Assembly (NCBI RefSeq): GCF_015712165.1
Contig: NZ_JADPZX010000001.1
Span: 124,001-188,000, forward strand
DNA length: 64,000 nucleotides
From: Streptomyces spinoverrucosus
GTDB lineage: Bacteria; Actinomycetota; Actinomycetes; Streptomycetales; Streptomycetaceae
Reading direction: 5' to 3'
Below the pieces are notes generated by a model that searched no databases, had not been told where the DNA came from, and saw nothing but the letters and a program-made list of their open reading frames with translations. The translations under genes were made by a program, and so were the position numbers. Below are positions 1 through 8,284 of this stretch, piece by piece (the stretch's first letter is position 1; every line of letters starts with the position of its first letter).

Positions 1-1799
1 AGGCGGGCGACAGTCCTGTCGCTGCCGCCCATCGCCGTGAACAGCCCGGCGAGGTCGTACGGCACCATCCAGTGGTACTGGGCGCCGTTGCCCTCGACAT
101 ATCGACTGGCATCGGCCGGGTCGAAAGGCGTGACGAAGGAGCGGTCGCGGTTGCGGGGCTGGAGCCAGGAGTTGGCGGGGTTGAACAGGTTCTGCCAGTT
201 CTGCGCCCGCTTCATGAACCTCGCCCGGGTCCTGGTGTCGCCGAGCCGTCCGGCCAGTTGCGCGATGCCGAAGTCGGCGGTGGTGTACTCCAGGGTGGTC
301 GACACGTCGCCGGGTACGTAGCCGAGCGACTGGTAGTCGGCGAGACCGGGCCGCTCGACGTAACGGGCGCTGGACTTCTGGAGGGTGGTGGCACCCTTGA
401 CCATGGAAGCCAGGGCTGCCTTGGCAGGGAAGTCGGTGGCCCCGAAGGCGTACATGCTTGCGAGGATCGAGTGGTACGGGTCGCCGTTCATGACGCCCGC
501 GAAGTCGTTGTTGACCGACCACCGGTCCCACACGTCACCGGCCTGGTGGGCCTGGTTGTACATGGAGCGGGCGATGTCCGACGCCACGTCCGGCGCCAGC
601 AGCGCGAGCAGCTGCACCTGGGAGCGGTAGATGTCCCAGCCGGAGAAGTTGGCGTACTGGTGGTGGCCGTGGGCGACCTTGTGGATCCTGCCGTCGAAGC
701 CGATGTACTCGCCGTTCACGTCGTCGAAGACGTTGGGCTGGAGGAGCGAGTGGTAGAGGGCCGTGTAGAACGTGGTCCGCTGGGCGTCGGTGCCGCCGCT
801 GACCTCGATCTGGCGGAGACGGGAGTTCCACTTCATCCGGGTCTCTTCGGCGATCGCGTCGAACGATGCCGGTCCCTGCTCCTTCTTCGCGTTCTCGGCG
901 GCGCCGGCGATGCTCACGTACGACAGCCCGACCTTGACGCCCACCGGCCTCGACCGGGCGTTGTCGAAGGTGACGTAGGCGCCGGAGCCGGTCCCCGAGA
1001 CGCTGACCTTCTCGTGCCTCTTCCTGTCGCCCTTGCCGCCGGGCGTCACGATGTCGTTGTGCCAGGTGCCGACGGTGGCGAAGGGCTGGTCGAAGGTGGC
1101 CGAGAAGTAGACGCGGTAGCGGTTGTCACTGCGGCAGAAGTGGCCGCTGGCGACGTAGCCGGTGATGGTGCGGCGGTCCTCGTCAATGGTCACCTGGGCG
1201 TCGGACGCCCCGCCGATCGAGCCGGAGACGTTGATGAGAAGGGACGCCGTGCTGCCGGAGGGGTAGGTGAAGCGCCCGGCGCCGGAGCGCTGTGTCGCGG
1301 TCAGCTCGACCTTGGTGCCGGAGGCGAGCTCGACTCCGTAGTAGCCGGGGCGCGCCGACTCGGCGTCGTGCGAGAAACCGTCCAGGTAGGTGTCGGGCTC
1401 GGTGGCCGGCGATGTGGTGACTGTGCCCGCGTAGGGCATGAACGGCAGGTCCTGGGCGCCGTCGCAGCCGGCGCCGGAGAGGTGGGTCAGGCTGAAGCCG
1501 CGGATCTTGTCGTCGGTGTGGGCATAGCCGCCGGGCTGCGACCTGTGGGTGTCGGGGCTCCACTGCACCATGCCGAAGGGCGCGTCGGCGCCCGGGAAGG
1601 TGTTGCCCGCGCCGTGCTTCGAGGCGGGTCGTGTGCCGATGAACGGGTTGACGTACTGGGTGAGGTCCTGCGGGGGGCTGGTACCGCCATCCGGTATCAC
1701 CCCGACGGGGCCCCTGGCCGCGGCTGCCGGTATTCCCGCAGCGGCGGCCAGGGCCAGGAGTAACGGACCCCATCGTCTCGCTCCCGCCGTCACCGGCAT
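1..1799 (-). CDS. Secreted GH92 alpha-mannosidase, 3' end beyond the window
   Basis: Reading leftwards from ATG 1799 the frame stays open to the window edge (about 599 codons), so the C-terminus is missing. The N-terminus is a signal peptide (Arg pair, then an Ala/Leu-rich stretch). It is followed by the hallmark start of glycoside hydrolase family 92, VNPFIGT and then GNTFPGADAPFGM near residues 49-75, and later LTHLSGAGC. Family members are Ca-dependent exo-alpha-mannosidases (mostly alpha-1,2) acting on N-glycan or fungal mannans, and export fits that. Long open frames on the opposite strand here are shadows. Seen: frame, signal, motifs. Inferred: substrate. Confidence 0.9.
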   Translation of the reverse strand, partial: MPVTAGARRWGPLLLALAAAAGIPAAAARGPVGVIPDGGTSPPQDLTQYVNPFIGTRPASKHGAGNTFPGADAPFGMVQWSPDTHRSQPGGYAHTDDKIRGFSLTHLSGAGCDGAQDLPFMPYAGTVTTSPATEPDTYLDGFSHDAESARPGYYGVELASGTKVELTATQRSGAGRFTYPSGSTASLLINVSGSIGGASDAQVTIDEDRRTITGYVASGHFCRSDNRYRVYFSATFDQPFATVGTWHNDIVTPGGKGDRKRHEKVSVSGTGSGAYVTFDNARSRPVGVKVGLSYVSIAGAAENAKKEQGPASFDAIAEETRMKWNSRLRQIEVSGGTDAQRTTFYTALYHSLLQPNVFDDVNGEYIGFDGRIHKVAHGHHQYANFSGWDIYRSQVQLLALLAPDVASDIARSMYNQAHQAGDVWDRWSVNNDFAGVMNGDPYHSILASMYAFGATDFPAKAALASMVKGATTLQKSSARYVERPGLADYQSLGYVPGDVSTTLEYTTADFGIAQLAGRLGDTRTRARFMKRAQNWQNLFNPANSWLQPRNRDRSFVTPFDPADASRYVEGNGAQYHWMVPYDLAGLFTAMGGSDRTVAR

Positions 1800-2136
1800 G
1801 CGAAGTCCCAGAAGCCCCCGAGTATGTCTGCGGTCCGGCAGGGCCGGGGGTGGCTGCGGACATGGCCTCTGATCTTCAGCCCGAGCTGCTCACTCCGCGC
1901 CACCAGCGGCACTGGACCTCCACCTCGCTGGTCACGCAGGCGGCTCGACCCGGTCATGGAGACACTCCTTGATCAAATTGCCTTTCAGGCTGTCCCGCTA
2001 TCCAGGAGTATGTGGTGGAGATGTGGTGCATGCGGATGCCAGTGAGGCAAACGGGGCAATGAGGGCGGTAACCAGGGCAGGCGGCTGCCTGGGCCCTGCC
2101 TCTCAGACGAGGACACGGGCGCCTTGGCGCCGTCCG

Positions 2137-2538
2137 GTGGATTTCACGGAAGCCGCCGTGCATGCCGGCCGGCGCGCCGAAGCCCGCGCCCACATCGCTG
2201 CCGCCCGCACGGCCGGCCTCGATGTGACCTCCCCGAGGTTGAAGATGCTGCTCCTCGCCTCCACGGCGCTCGCTGCCGAGGGTCCGCAGAGCGGTGGCTG
2301 GTTCGACCTGGCCCGGATCCACTTCTACCCCGGCGAGCACCTGCGCCGTGCCAAAGCGACCACCCAGGCCCGGCATCACCTGGCCCCCGCGGTGGACACC
2401 TTCCAGCAGCTGGGCGCCATGCCCTGGGCTCGTCGAGCGACCCAGGAACCGCGGGCCACCGGCGCCCACCGGGAGAGCGACTCGGGCGCCACCGGATTCC
2501 CACTCACTCCCCAGCAGCGAGACATCGCGGAGCTCGCA
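2137..2538 (+). pseudogene. LuxR-family (TPR/HTH) regulator remnant
   Basis: The translation matches the C-terminal TPR part of large LuxR regulators: AGRRAEARAHIAAA, then FDLARIHFYPGEHLRRAKAT and ARHHLAPAVDTFQQLGA. It ends in LTPQQRDIAELAA, the opening helix of the LuxR HTH (normally LTPQE..IA.LAA). The N-terminal ATPase part and the rest of the HTH are absent. The frame runs straight into IS21 transposase sequence, so this is a deletion or insertion junction and not a working regulator. No convincing start or ribosome site is visible. Confidence 0.65.
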
Positions 2539-2824
2539 GCACGCCAGGGCGTCCTCGGTGTGCGCAAGAAGTACCGCGACGAGCGGCTGGAGGCCGCCTG
2601 CGCCAAGGCCACCCTCGTCGACAACCCCTCCTACCGCACCATCAAGCGCGTCCTCGTCGCCGGCACCGAGACCGAACCCCCACCCGAGACCGCGGGCAAC
2701 GGCGAGCCGCCGCCGCCTTCCTGCACGGCCCCGCGCGGCTCTTCGCGACCGCCGCGACCGCCGCGACCGCCGACATGACGAACGACGACCGTGATGACCA
2801 CCGTCACGACGAAGGAGTGGCGTG
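2539..2824 (+). pseudogene. istA: IS21-family istA transposase, C-terminal remnant
   Basis: RLEAACAKATLVDNPSYRTIKRVL is the conserved tail of IS21-family IstA transposases (ACARA..gDpSYRTVKgIL). After GTETEPPPET the native tail continues in another frame (AAAFLHGPARLFA), so there is a frameshift as well as the lost 5' part. The second frame stops at the start of istB, the overlap typical of IS21 istA-istB. Confidence 0.65.
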
Positions 2825-3441
2825 ATGACCATCATGGACACCGCCCTGCGCGACGCACTGCGCGCGCTGAAGCTGTCCGGCATGCTGGAGACCCTGGACG
2901 CCCGCCGCGACACCGTCGCCTTCAACCCCGCCTGCACCCGGCGGAGTTCGAGCAGCAGGTCACCCTGGAGGAGTTCGACTTCGCAGCCTCCCCGAGGCTG
3001 CCTGCCGCCCGGATCCGCGACCTCGCCGCACTGCGTTGGCTGCGCACTGGAGAGTCCGTCATTCCGTTCGGGCCGGTCGGCGTCGGGAAGACACACGTCG
3101 CCCAGGCGCTCGGGCATCTCGCGATCCGTCAGGGCGCCAACCTCCGCTTCGCCAAGACCAGTCAGGTCCTGGCGGACCTGGCCGGCGGCCACGCGGACCG
3201 CGCCTGGGACCGCCGACTGCGCGAGTTGGTACGTCCCAACGTGCTCATCCTCGCCGACTGCGCGAGTTGGTACGTCCCAACGTGCTCATCCTCGCCGACT
3301 TCGCGACGCGCCGACTCACCGCCGCCCAGGCCGACGACCTCAACGAACGGGTCAGCGAGCGGCAGGGCCGGTCCCTGATCCTGACGAGCGACCGGGCGCC
3401 CAGCGACCGCTATCCGCTCTTTCCCAACCCCGTGGTCGCCG
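2822..3441 (+). pseudogene. istB: IS21-family istB ATP-binding helper, broken
   Basis: It starts normally (MTIMDTALRDALRALKLSGM, GTG 2822 or ATG 2825), then loses the next segment by a deletion near 2905. It resumes in another frame with TLEEFDFAASPRLPAARIRDLAALRWL and the Walker A motif GPVGVGKTH. A 41-bp tandem duplication at 3211-3300 shifts the frame again. The last part reads LTAAQADDL, SERQGRSLILTS and PLFPNPVVAE, then breaks off 14 bp before the epoxide hydrolase stop codon. IstB normally assists IstA strand transfer; this copy cannot be made intact. Confidence 0.8.
3211..3300. repeat. 41-bp tandem duplication inside istB
   Basis: The block starting CGCCGACTGCGCGAGTTGG at 3211 is repeated exactly at 3252, and CGCCGACT occurs a third time at 3293. 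The period is 41 bp, not a multiple of three, so the copy shifts the istB frame. The 8-bp microhomology at each edge suggests replication slippage. Confidence 0.9.
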
Positions 3442-3454
3442 AGAGGCGGACCGG

Positions 3455-4738
3455 CTATCGCATGGAACGGAAGCAGTTGCGCAGCTCGGTTACGAAAAGA
3501 TCCGGCTGCTCGAAGGCCGCGAAATGGCCGCCCTTGGGGATGTCGTCGTTCCAGTAGAACAAGTGGCTGTAAGTCCGCTCGGCCCATACCTTCGGCGCCT
3601 GGTAGAGCTCCTTGGGGAACACGCTGACCCCGACGGGCACGTCCACGTTGAGGGTACGGAAGTCGGTGCTGAAGCTCTCGGCGTACAGCCTGGCCGAAGA
3701 TGCGGCCGTGTTCGTGTGCCAGTAGAGGCTGATGTTGTCCAGAATCCGGTCACGGCCGAAGAGCCGGTCGGGGTCCAGGTCGCTGTCGGACCATTGACCG
3801 AGCTTCTCGTAGATCCAAGCCGCCTGGCCGGCGGGAGAGTCGGCCAGACCGTACCCGATCGTCTGCGGCCGGGTCCCCTGCAGCAGCGCGTAGGCGGAGC
3901 CGTCCGTGGAGTAGGCGGTGAGCTGCTTCAGCGCTTCCTGTTCGGCGGGGGTGGGGTCGCCCTCCAGGGGCGGCGGGCCGAACAGGATGGGAAGGTTGAG
4001 GTGGACGGCGGCAAGGGCGGCCGGCTGCTGCTTGGCCATCCAGGTGGTGACACCGGCACCCCAGTCTCCACCCTGCGCGACGTACCTCGAATACCCCAGC
4101 CGCGTCATGAGGGTGTCCCAGGCGGTGGCGATCCTGGGCAGCCCCCAGCCCGTCTCCGTCGGTTTGCCGGAGAAGCCGTAGCCGGGCAGCGCCGGGATGA
4201 CCACGTCGAAGGCGTCGGAGGCCTTGCCGCCGTACGCGACGGGATCGGTGAGCGGGCCGATGACGTCGAGGAACTCCACGATGGAGCCCGGCCACCCATG
4301 GGTGAGGAGGAGCGGCAGAGCACCGCGATGGCGCGAGCGAACGTGGATGAAGTGGATCGGGAGGCCGTCGATCGTGGTGCGGAACTGCGGGAGGCCGTTC
4401 AACCGGCGCTCCAGCCGCCGCCAGTCATAGTGGTCGTGCCAGTATCCGATCAGGTCCCGAACCCGGGACAGCGGGGCGCCCTGTACCCATCCGGGGGCGG
4501 TCTCCCGGTCCGGCAGGCGGGTGGCGGCCAACCTGCTGCGCAGGTCGTCAATGGCACTTTGCGGAACGCGGACCTTGAACGGGACGATCTCGTCGCCTGA
4601 CGGGGTGGGCAGGGCCTCGACGAGATCTCGCAGACCGGCGGAGGTCGCCGCAGCGGCTTGCCCGACCCCGGCTGAGACTGCCAGGGTCGCGGCTCCTGTC
4701 GCCAGCAGCACGCTGCGGCGCGCGAAGGGCTTGGTCAT
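3455..4738 (-). CDS. Secreted epoxide hydrolase family alpha/beta hydrolase
   Basis: 427 residues. The N-terminus FARRSVLLATGAATL followed by AAAATS looks like a Tat export signal. An epoxide-hydrolase N-terminal domain (FKVRVPQSAIDDLRSRLA) is followed by an alpha/beta hydrolase core. HGWPGS near residue 148 is the oxyanion loop, GGDWGA near 217 carries the nucleophilic Asp, and KGGHFAAFEQP near the C-terminus carries the catalytic His. The family opens epoxides to diols, as in the juvenile-hormone/EHN type. An AGGTGA-type palindrome lies at 4775-4793 and a MarR-type site at 4886-4901 upstream. The decayed IS21 element ends just past the stop, which itself is intact. Confidence 0.88.
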   Translation of the reverse strand: MTKPFARRSVLLATGAATLAVSAGVGQAAAATSAGLRDLVEALPTPSGDEIVPFKVRVPQSAIDDLRSRLAATRLPDRETAPGWVQGAPLSRVRDLIGYWHDHYDWRRLERRLNGLPQFRTTIDGLPIHFIHVRSRHRGALPLLLTHGWPGSIVEFLDVIGPLTDPVAYGGKASDAFDVVIPALPGYGFSGKPTETGWGLPRIATAWDTLMTRLGYSRYVAQGGDWGAGVTTWMAKQQPAALAAVHLNLPILFGPPPLEGDPTPAEQEALKQLTAYSTDGSAYALLQGTRPQTIGYGLADSPAGQAAWIYEKLGQWSDSDLDPDRLFGRDRILDNISLYWHTNTAASSARLYAESFSTDFRTLNVDVPVGVSVFPKELYQAPKVWAERTYSHLFYWNDDIPKGGHFAAFEQPDLFVTELRNCFRSMR

Positions 4739-4774
4739 GACTGCTGCTCCTGAGAATCGTTGAACGGGATACAG

Positions 4775-4793
4775 AGGTGAGGGCTCATTACCG
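4775..4793 (-). promoter_or_regulatory. Candidate LAL operator, site C (degenerate)
   Basis: AGGTGA-GGGCTCA-TTACCG has the same geometry as the two perfect AGGTGA-N7-TCACCT sites at 11012 and 13601, with a weaker right arm. It sits 37-55 bp upstream of the epoxide hydrolase start, a normal operator position. Confidence 0.45.
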
Positions 4794-4885
4794 GGTGAGG
4801 CCGGGTGTCACTGGCGGAACGGCTCCTGACCGGGCCCCGGGCGGCTGGCGATGAGCCAGGCCCCGCAGGTCCCTCAGACTCAATC

Positions 4886-4901
4886 ACTTTAACACTCAAG
4901 T
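4886..4901. promoter_or_regulatory. Candidate MarR-type operator
   Basis: ACTTTAACACTCAAGT is an imperfect palindrome (ACTT-N8-AAGT) of the style seen before actinobacterial MarR-controlled genes. It lies between the epoxide hydrolase and the MarR remnant. A partial relative (ACTTGAGCATTCACGT) occurs at 5279-5294, upstream of the MarR remnant. Confidence 0.35.
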
Positions 4902-5250
4902 AATCCAGGCGCGCAAGACCCCCAGCGCGAGCAATCGGCGCGGAGCTCTCGGCGCACGGGCGGGCCGATCCACCACCGCATGCGCTCGGCATGCGGGAAA
5001 GCCGGACGGCGACAAACCGGTGCGCTCGGCCGACACGCTCACCCCCAGGGTCCACCGGAGACCCCGGACAGCGTGTCCAAGGCCATGCATTCGACAATGC
5101 CCAGCTTCGCGTCCCGCTGCAGCTGGGCGTCGATGACTCGCAGAGCCGGGCGACCAGGCGCACCACCGACATCCAGGAGGCCGACTCCGCCGACGTGAGC
5201 CACGGGTCGACGCGCTCGTCGACCTGCCGCGACGCGTCAGGGGCGGCCAT
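4896..5250 (-). pseudogene. MarR-family regulator remnant with frameshifts
   Basis: Three frames must be joined. The first gives MAAPDASRQVDERVD and SAESASWMSVVRLVARL from ATG 5250. The second gives VIDAQLQRDAKLGIVECMAL and DTLSG. The third gives LGVSVSAERTGLSPSG. Together these read like the dimer helix and the start of the winged helix of a MarR protein (AERTGLSPS is recognition-helix-like). The wing and C-terminus are scrambled. It probably once controlled the neighbouring epoxide hydrolase. The assignment rests on pattern likeness alone. Confidence 0.55.
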
Positions 5251-5308
5251 TTCGCGAGCACCACGACCCCAGACCAATCACTTGAGCATTCACGTCATCC
5301 ACATGTAT

Positions 5309-5336
5309 CCTAGAGGTTGAACGTTGAACATCTAGG
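5309..5336. promoter_or_regulatory. 28-bp near-perfect palindrome upstream of LAL gene 1
   Basis: The outer arms CCTAGA...TCTAGG and the centre GTTGAACGTTGAAC make 24 of 28 positions symmetric around AACGTT. It lies 60 bp upstream of the MarR remnant start and 215 bp upstream of the LAL gene, so it could serve either. Confidence 0.45.
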
Positions 5337-5431
5337 TTCCTTCGCCGAACGAGGAGCACGTCAGGACGCCGCCGACGACGACGGCCCGCGGCCGGTTCGG
5401 ACCATTGCCTACGGTCCCCATCCCTCTCCCC

Positions 5432-5460
5432 GTTGGGGCGAGGGCGTCACTCGCCCCAAC
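5432..5460 (+). terminator. 11-bp perfect hairpin in the leader before LAL gene 1
   Basis: GTTGGGGCGAG (5432-5442) and CTCGCCCCAAC (5450-5460) pair perfectly around a 7-nt loop, with no T-run after. It may be a factor-independent stop for upstream transcripts or a leader structure. About 90 nt of unassigned leader follow before the start codon. The 214 bp between 5337 and 5550 hold nothing else recognised. Confidence 0.35.
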
Positions 5461-5550
5461 CAGCAGGCCACATTGACGGCGAGTATTCCTGCCTGGACAA
5501 CCGGGTCGTTTGGTTGACAGGCCGATCACGCGGCTGCTACCCAGTGGCCC

Positions 5551-8235
5551 GTGTCGGTCCCCACAGGAGAGCCACAGCACAAACCCGGTCGCCGCGGCTC
5601 GGCAGGAGCGTCCGGTCGGCTGCGGCACATCGATCGGAAGCATCTTGTGGCTGCCCTCGACCGCGCCGCGTCCAGCAAGGTGGCCGTCCTCACGGCGCCG
5701 GCCGGCAGCGGGAAGTCGTCGCTGTTGCGGGCCTGGGCCGATCACCGAGGGCAGCAGCACCGGCTGGTCTTCGTTCAGGTGCAGCGCGACCAGCAGGACG
5801 CCCAGATCTTCTGGCCGGCGTTGCTGAACGCGGTACGCGGCCTGTCGGAAGATCCCGTCAGTGCCGAGCCATCGACGGCATCACCCGACTTCAGCGGGGC
5901 GGCGGTGGTGGACCGCATCCTGTCGGAGCTCGCCGCGCAGACCGGTCGCATCTGCCTGGTGATCGACGATGTCCATGAACTGATCTCCCCGGAGACCTTC
6001 GTCCACCTGAGCCGGCTGCTGACCAACCTCCCCGGGGACGTCCACGCGATCCTGGCGACTCGCCGGGATCTGCCGCTACGACTGCACCGCCTGCGCCTGG
6101 CCGGCCAGTTGGCGGAGCTGCGGGCGGCGGACCTGCGTTTCAGCAAGGACGAGACCCGAGCGCTGCTCGGCGTGACGGGAATCGCGTTGTCGGACACCGC
6201 CGTGGCTCGGCTGCACGCGCGCACCGAAGGCTGGGCCGCGGGTCTGCGACTCGCCACGCTCTCACTCACCGGCCACCCCGACCCCGAGCGCTTCGTCGCC
6301 GAGTTCACCGGCAGCAGCCGCACGGTCGCCGAGTACCTGCTCGCCGAGATGCTCGAGCGGCAGCCGCACGAGGTGCAGAACCTGCTGCTGCGGACCTCGA
6401 TCCTGCAGCGCGTCAACGGCGAGCTGGCCGACAGGCTCACCGGCCGGCCCGGCTCCGAACGCATCCTGCTCGGCCTGGAAGACGCGAACGCGTTCGTCGT
6501 CTCGCTCGACCCGGAGCGGACCTGGTTCCGCTATCACCAGATGTTCGCCGACCTGTTGCGGTTGGAGCTGCGCCGGCTCCTGCCGGACGAAGTGCCCGCC
6601 CTGCACCAACGGGCCGCCGAGTGGCTCACGGAACACGGGCAGACCATCGAGGCCGTCCGGCACCTGCAGGCCGCCGGAGACTGGCCCGAGGCCGCGGCAC
6701 TACTCGCTAAACACTCGTTCGGCCTGATGCTCGACGGCCAGGAAGAAACCATGCAGGCGCTGTTGGACGCTTTCCCGGCGCGCACCGGGGCAGGCTTGCC
6801 GGAACTGAGCGTCGTCCGCACCATGATCGGCCTGGTCCACGGACGCCTCCACGAGGCCGCCACTCACCTGGCAGCAGCCGACGCCTGCGTCGCATCCGCG
6901 GCTGAAGTCGACCAACAAGGGCTCCGGGCTGTGATCGCCGCGCTCAGCCTGTCCCTGGCCAGGCGGCGCGGAGACCTCGCGGAAGTCATACGTCACGCGG
7001 AGTCCCTCATCTCCCCGCCGGACGGCGAATCCGACGAAGAGATCGCGCTGGCCGGAGACCTGCGGGTCGTGGCCCTGATGAACCTCGGAACCGTCGAAGC
7101 CTGGGCGCTGGGGGCCTCCGACGGCGAGCGCCGTCTTCGCGAAGGCGCCGACTTGGCCCGCGTGATCGGCCGACCGTACCTCGAGGTGGCCTGCCTGGCC
7201 CAGTTGGGTTTCGCCTCGAAGCTGACCAACTTCGTGTACGCGCGGCGGCGCTGCCAGGAGGCGATCGCCCTGGCCGAGGAGCACGGCTGGGGCACGGCCT
7301 CGATTGTCGCGCCGGCCTTGATCACCCTGGTCTGCTCGATGATCTGGATGGGTGAGTTCGACGACGCAGAGCGCACCCTGCCGCGTGCCGATGTGGCTCT
7401 GCAGGCGGACAGCGGAGCGGACGTCGGAACCCTGCTCCACCTCGTGAAGGGCATGCTCCATGCCGGTCGCGGCCGGCGACGCGAGGCCGCGCGGGAGTTC
7501 GCCCGGGCGCAGGATCTGCAAGCGCAGTTGTCACACCCGCACGCCCTGGCGGGGTATGTGACCGGGTGGCTGCTGGCCACCCGGGCCCGCCTCGGAGCAT
7601 CCGCTGACGCCCGCATCGCTCTGGAGACGCTCGGCAGCCCACTGATGGACTCGGGTGAGATCTGCAACGCCCGGGCGTCGATCTGCCTGGCCGAAGGCGA
7701 CCCGGCCGGGGCACTCGCCGCGACCGCATCCGTCATCGACGCAAGCGCCTCCGTCGTCCATGTCGCCACCGTCGTGGAGGCGCGGATACTGGCGGCGCTC
7801 GCGCACCGCGAACTCGGAGAGCACAAGCAAGCCCACGAAGCCGTCGAACAGGCCCTCGCGCTCGCCGAGCCCGAACGGCTCGTCCTGCCCTTCGTGATGA
7901 GCGGCGCAGGCGACCTCCTCGCAGCGATGCCGCGCGGCCGGTCGGCCCATGCCGCTCTGCGCAGCGACATCCTCGATGTCATCCAGGGATCGTCCCTGGC
8001 CGCGATGCCCCCGGCGCCGCCGATCCGGGAACTCAGTCCCACGGAACGGCGGGTCCTGCGCTACCTCCCGACAAACCTCTCCCGGCCCGAGATCGCAGGC
8101 GAGCTGTCCATGTCCGTCCATACCGTCAACACCCACGTGCGCAACATCTACGCCAAGCTTCAGGCCACCGAACGTTCCTCGGCGGTGCGCCGTGCGCGGG
8201 AACTGCAGCTGCTTGACGGGGAAGTCCCGCGGTAG
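5551..8235 (+). CDS. LAL (MalT-like) LuxR-family regulator 1
   Basis: 894 residues from GTG 5551. The N-terminal STAND-type ATPase has Walker A TAPAGSGKSSLL near residue 50 and Walker B ICLVIDDVHEL near 140. A long helical TPR-like region follows. The C-terminal LuxR HTH is LSPTERRVLRYLPTNLSRPEIAGELSMS..TVNTHVRNIYAKL. Length and layout match MalT/LAL activators, which bind ATP and an inducer and then activate neighbouring operons. It is closely alike, end to end, to the regulator at 13654-16341. The ligand is unknown. It is convergent with the MFS gene downstream. Confidence 0.9.
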   Translation: MSVPTGEPQHKPGRRGSAGASGRLRHIDRKHLVAALDRAASSKVAVLTAPAGSGKSSLLRAWADHRGQQHRLVFVQVQRDQQDAQIFWPALLNAVRGLSEDPVSAEPSTASPDFSGAAVVDRILSELAAQTGRICLVIDDVHELISPETFVHLSRLLTNLPGDVHAILATRRDLPLRLHRLRLAGQLAELRAADLRFSKDETRALLGVTGIALSDTAVARLHARTEGWAAGLRLATLSLTGHPDPERFVAEFTGSSRTVAEYLLAEMLERQPHEVQNLLLRTSILQRVNGELADRLTGRPGSERILLGLEDANAFVVSLDPERTWFRYHQMFADLLRLELRRLLPDEVPALHQRAAEWLTEHGQTIEAVRHLQAAGDWPEAAALLAKHSFGLMLDGQEETMQALLDAFPARTGAGLPELSVVRTMIGLVHGRLHEAATHLAAADACVASAAEVDQQGLRAVIAALSLSLARRRGDLAEVIRHAESLISPPDGESDEEIALAGDLRVVALMNLGTVEAWALGASDGERRLREGADLARVIGRPYLEVACLAQLGFASKLTNFVYARRRCQEAIALAEEHGWGTASIVAPALITLVCSMIWMGEFDDAERTLPRADVALQADSGADVGTLLHLVKGMLHAGRGRRREAAREFARAQDLQAQLSHPHALAGYVTGWLLATRARLGASADARIALETLGSPLMDSGEICNARASICLAEGDPAGALAATASVIDASASVVHVATVVEARILAALAHRELGEHKQAHEAVEQALALAEPERLVLPFVMSGAGDLLAAMPRGRSAHAALRSDILDVIQGSSLAAMPPAPPIRELSPTERRVLRYLPTNLSRPEIAGELSMSVHTVNTHVRNIYAKLQATERSSAVRRARELQLLDGEVPR

Positions 8236-8241
8236 CCGACT

Positions 8242-8263
8242 GTCATCGGATCCCGGCGATGAC
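8242..8263. terminator. Weak hairpin between convergent genes
   Basis: GTCATCG (8242-8248) and CGATGAC (8257-8263) can pair around 8 nt, right after the LAL stop and facing the MFS stop at 8285. It lacks a T-run. Confidence 0.3.
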
Positions 8264-8284
8264 GGGACACCTGTCGCGGGCCGC

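Noticed and set aside
72-1763. 563-codon open frame on the plus strand
   Set aside because: Antisense shadow of the GH92 gene; low-complexity Val/Gly/Arg translation without motifs.
2822-4600. 592-codon plus-strand frame
   Set aside because: Only its first 27 codons are istB; the rest is antisense to the epoxide hydrolase.
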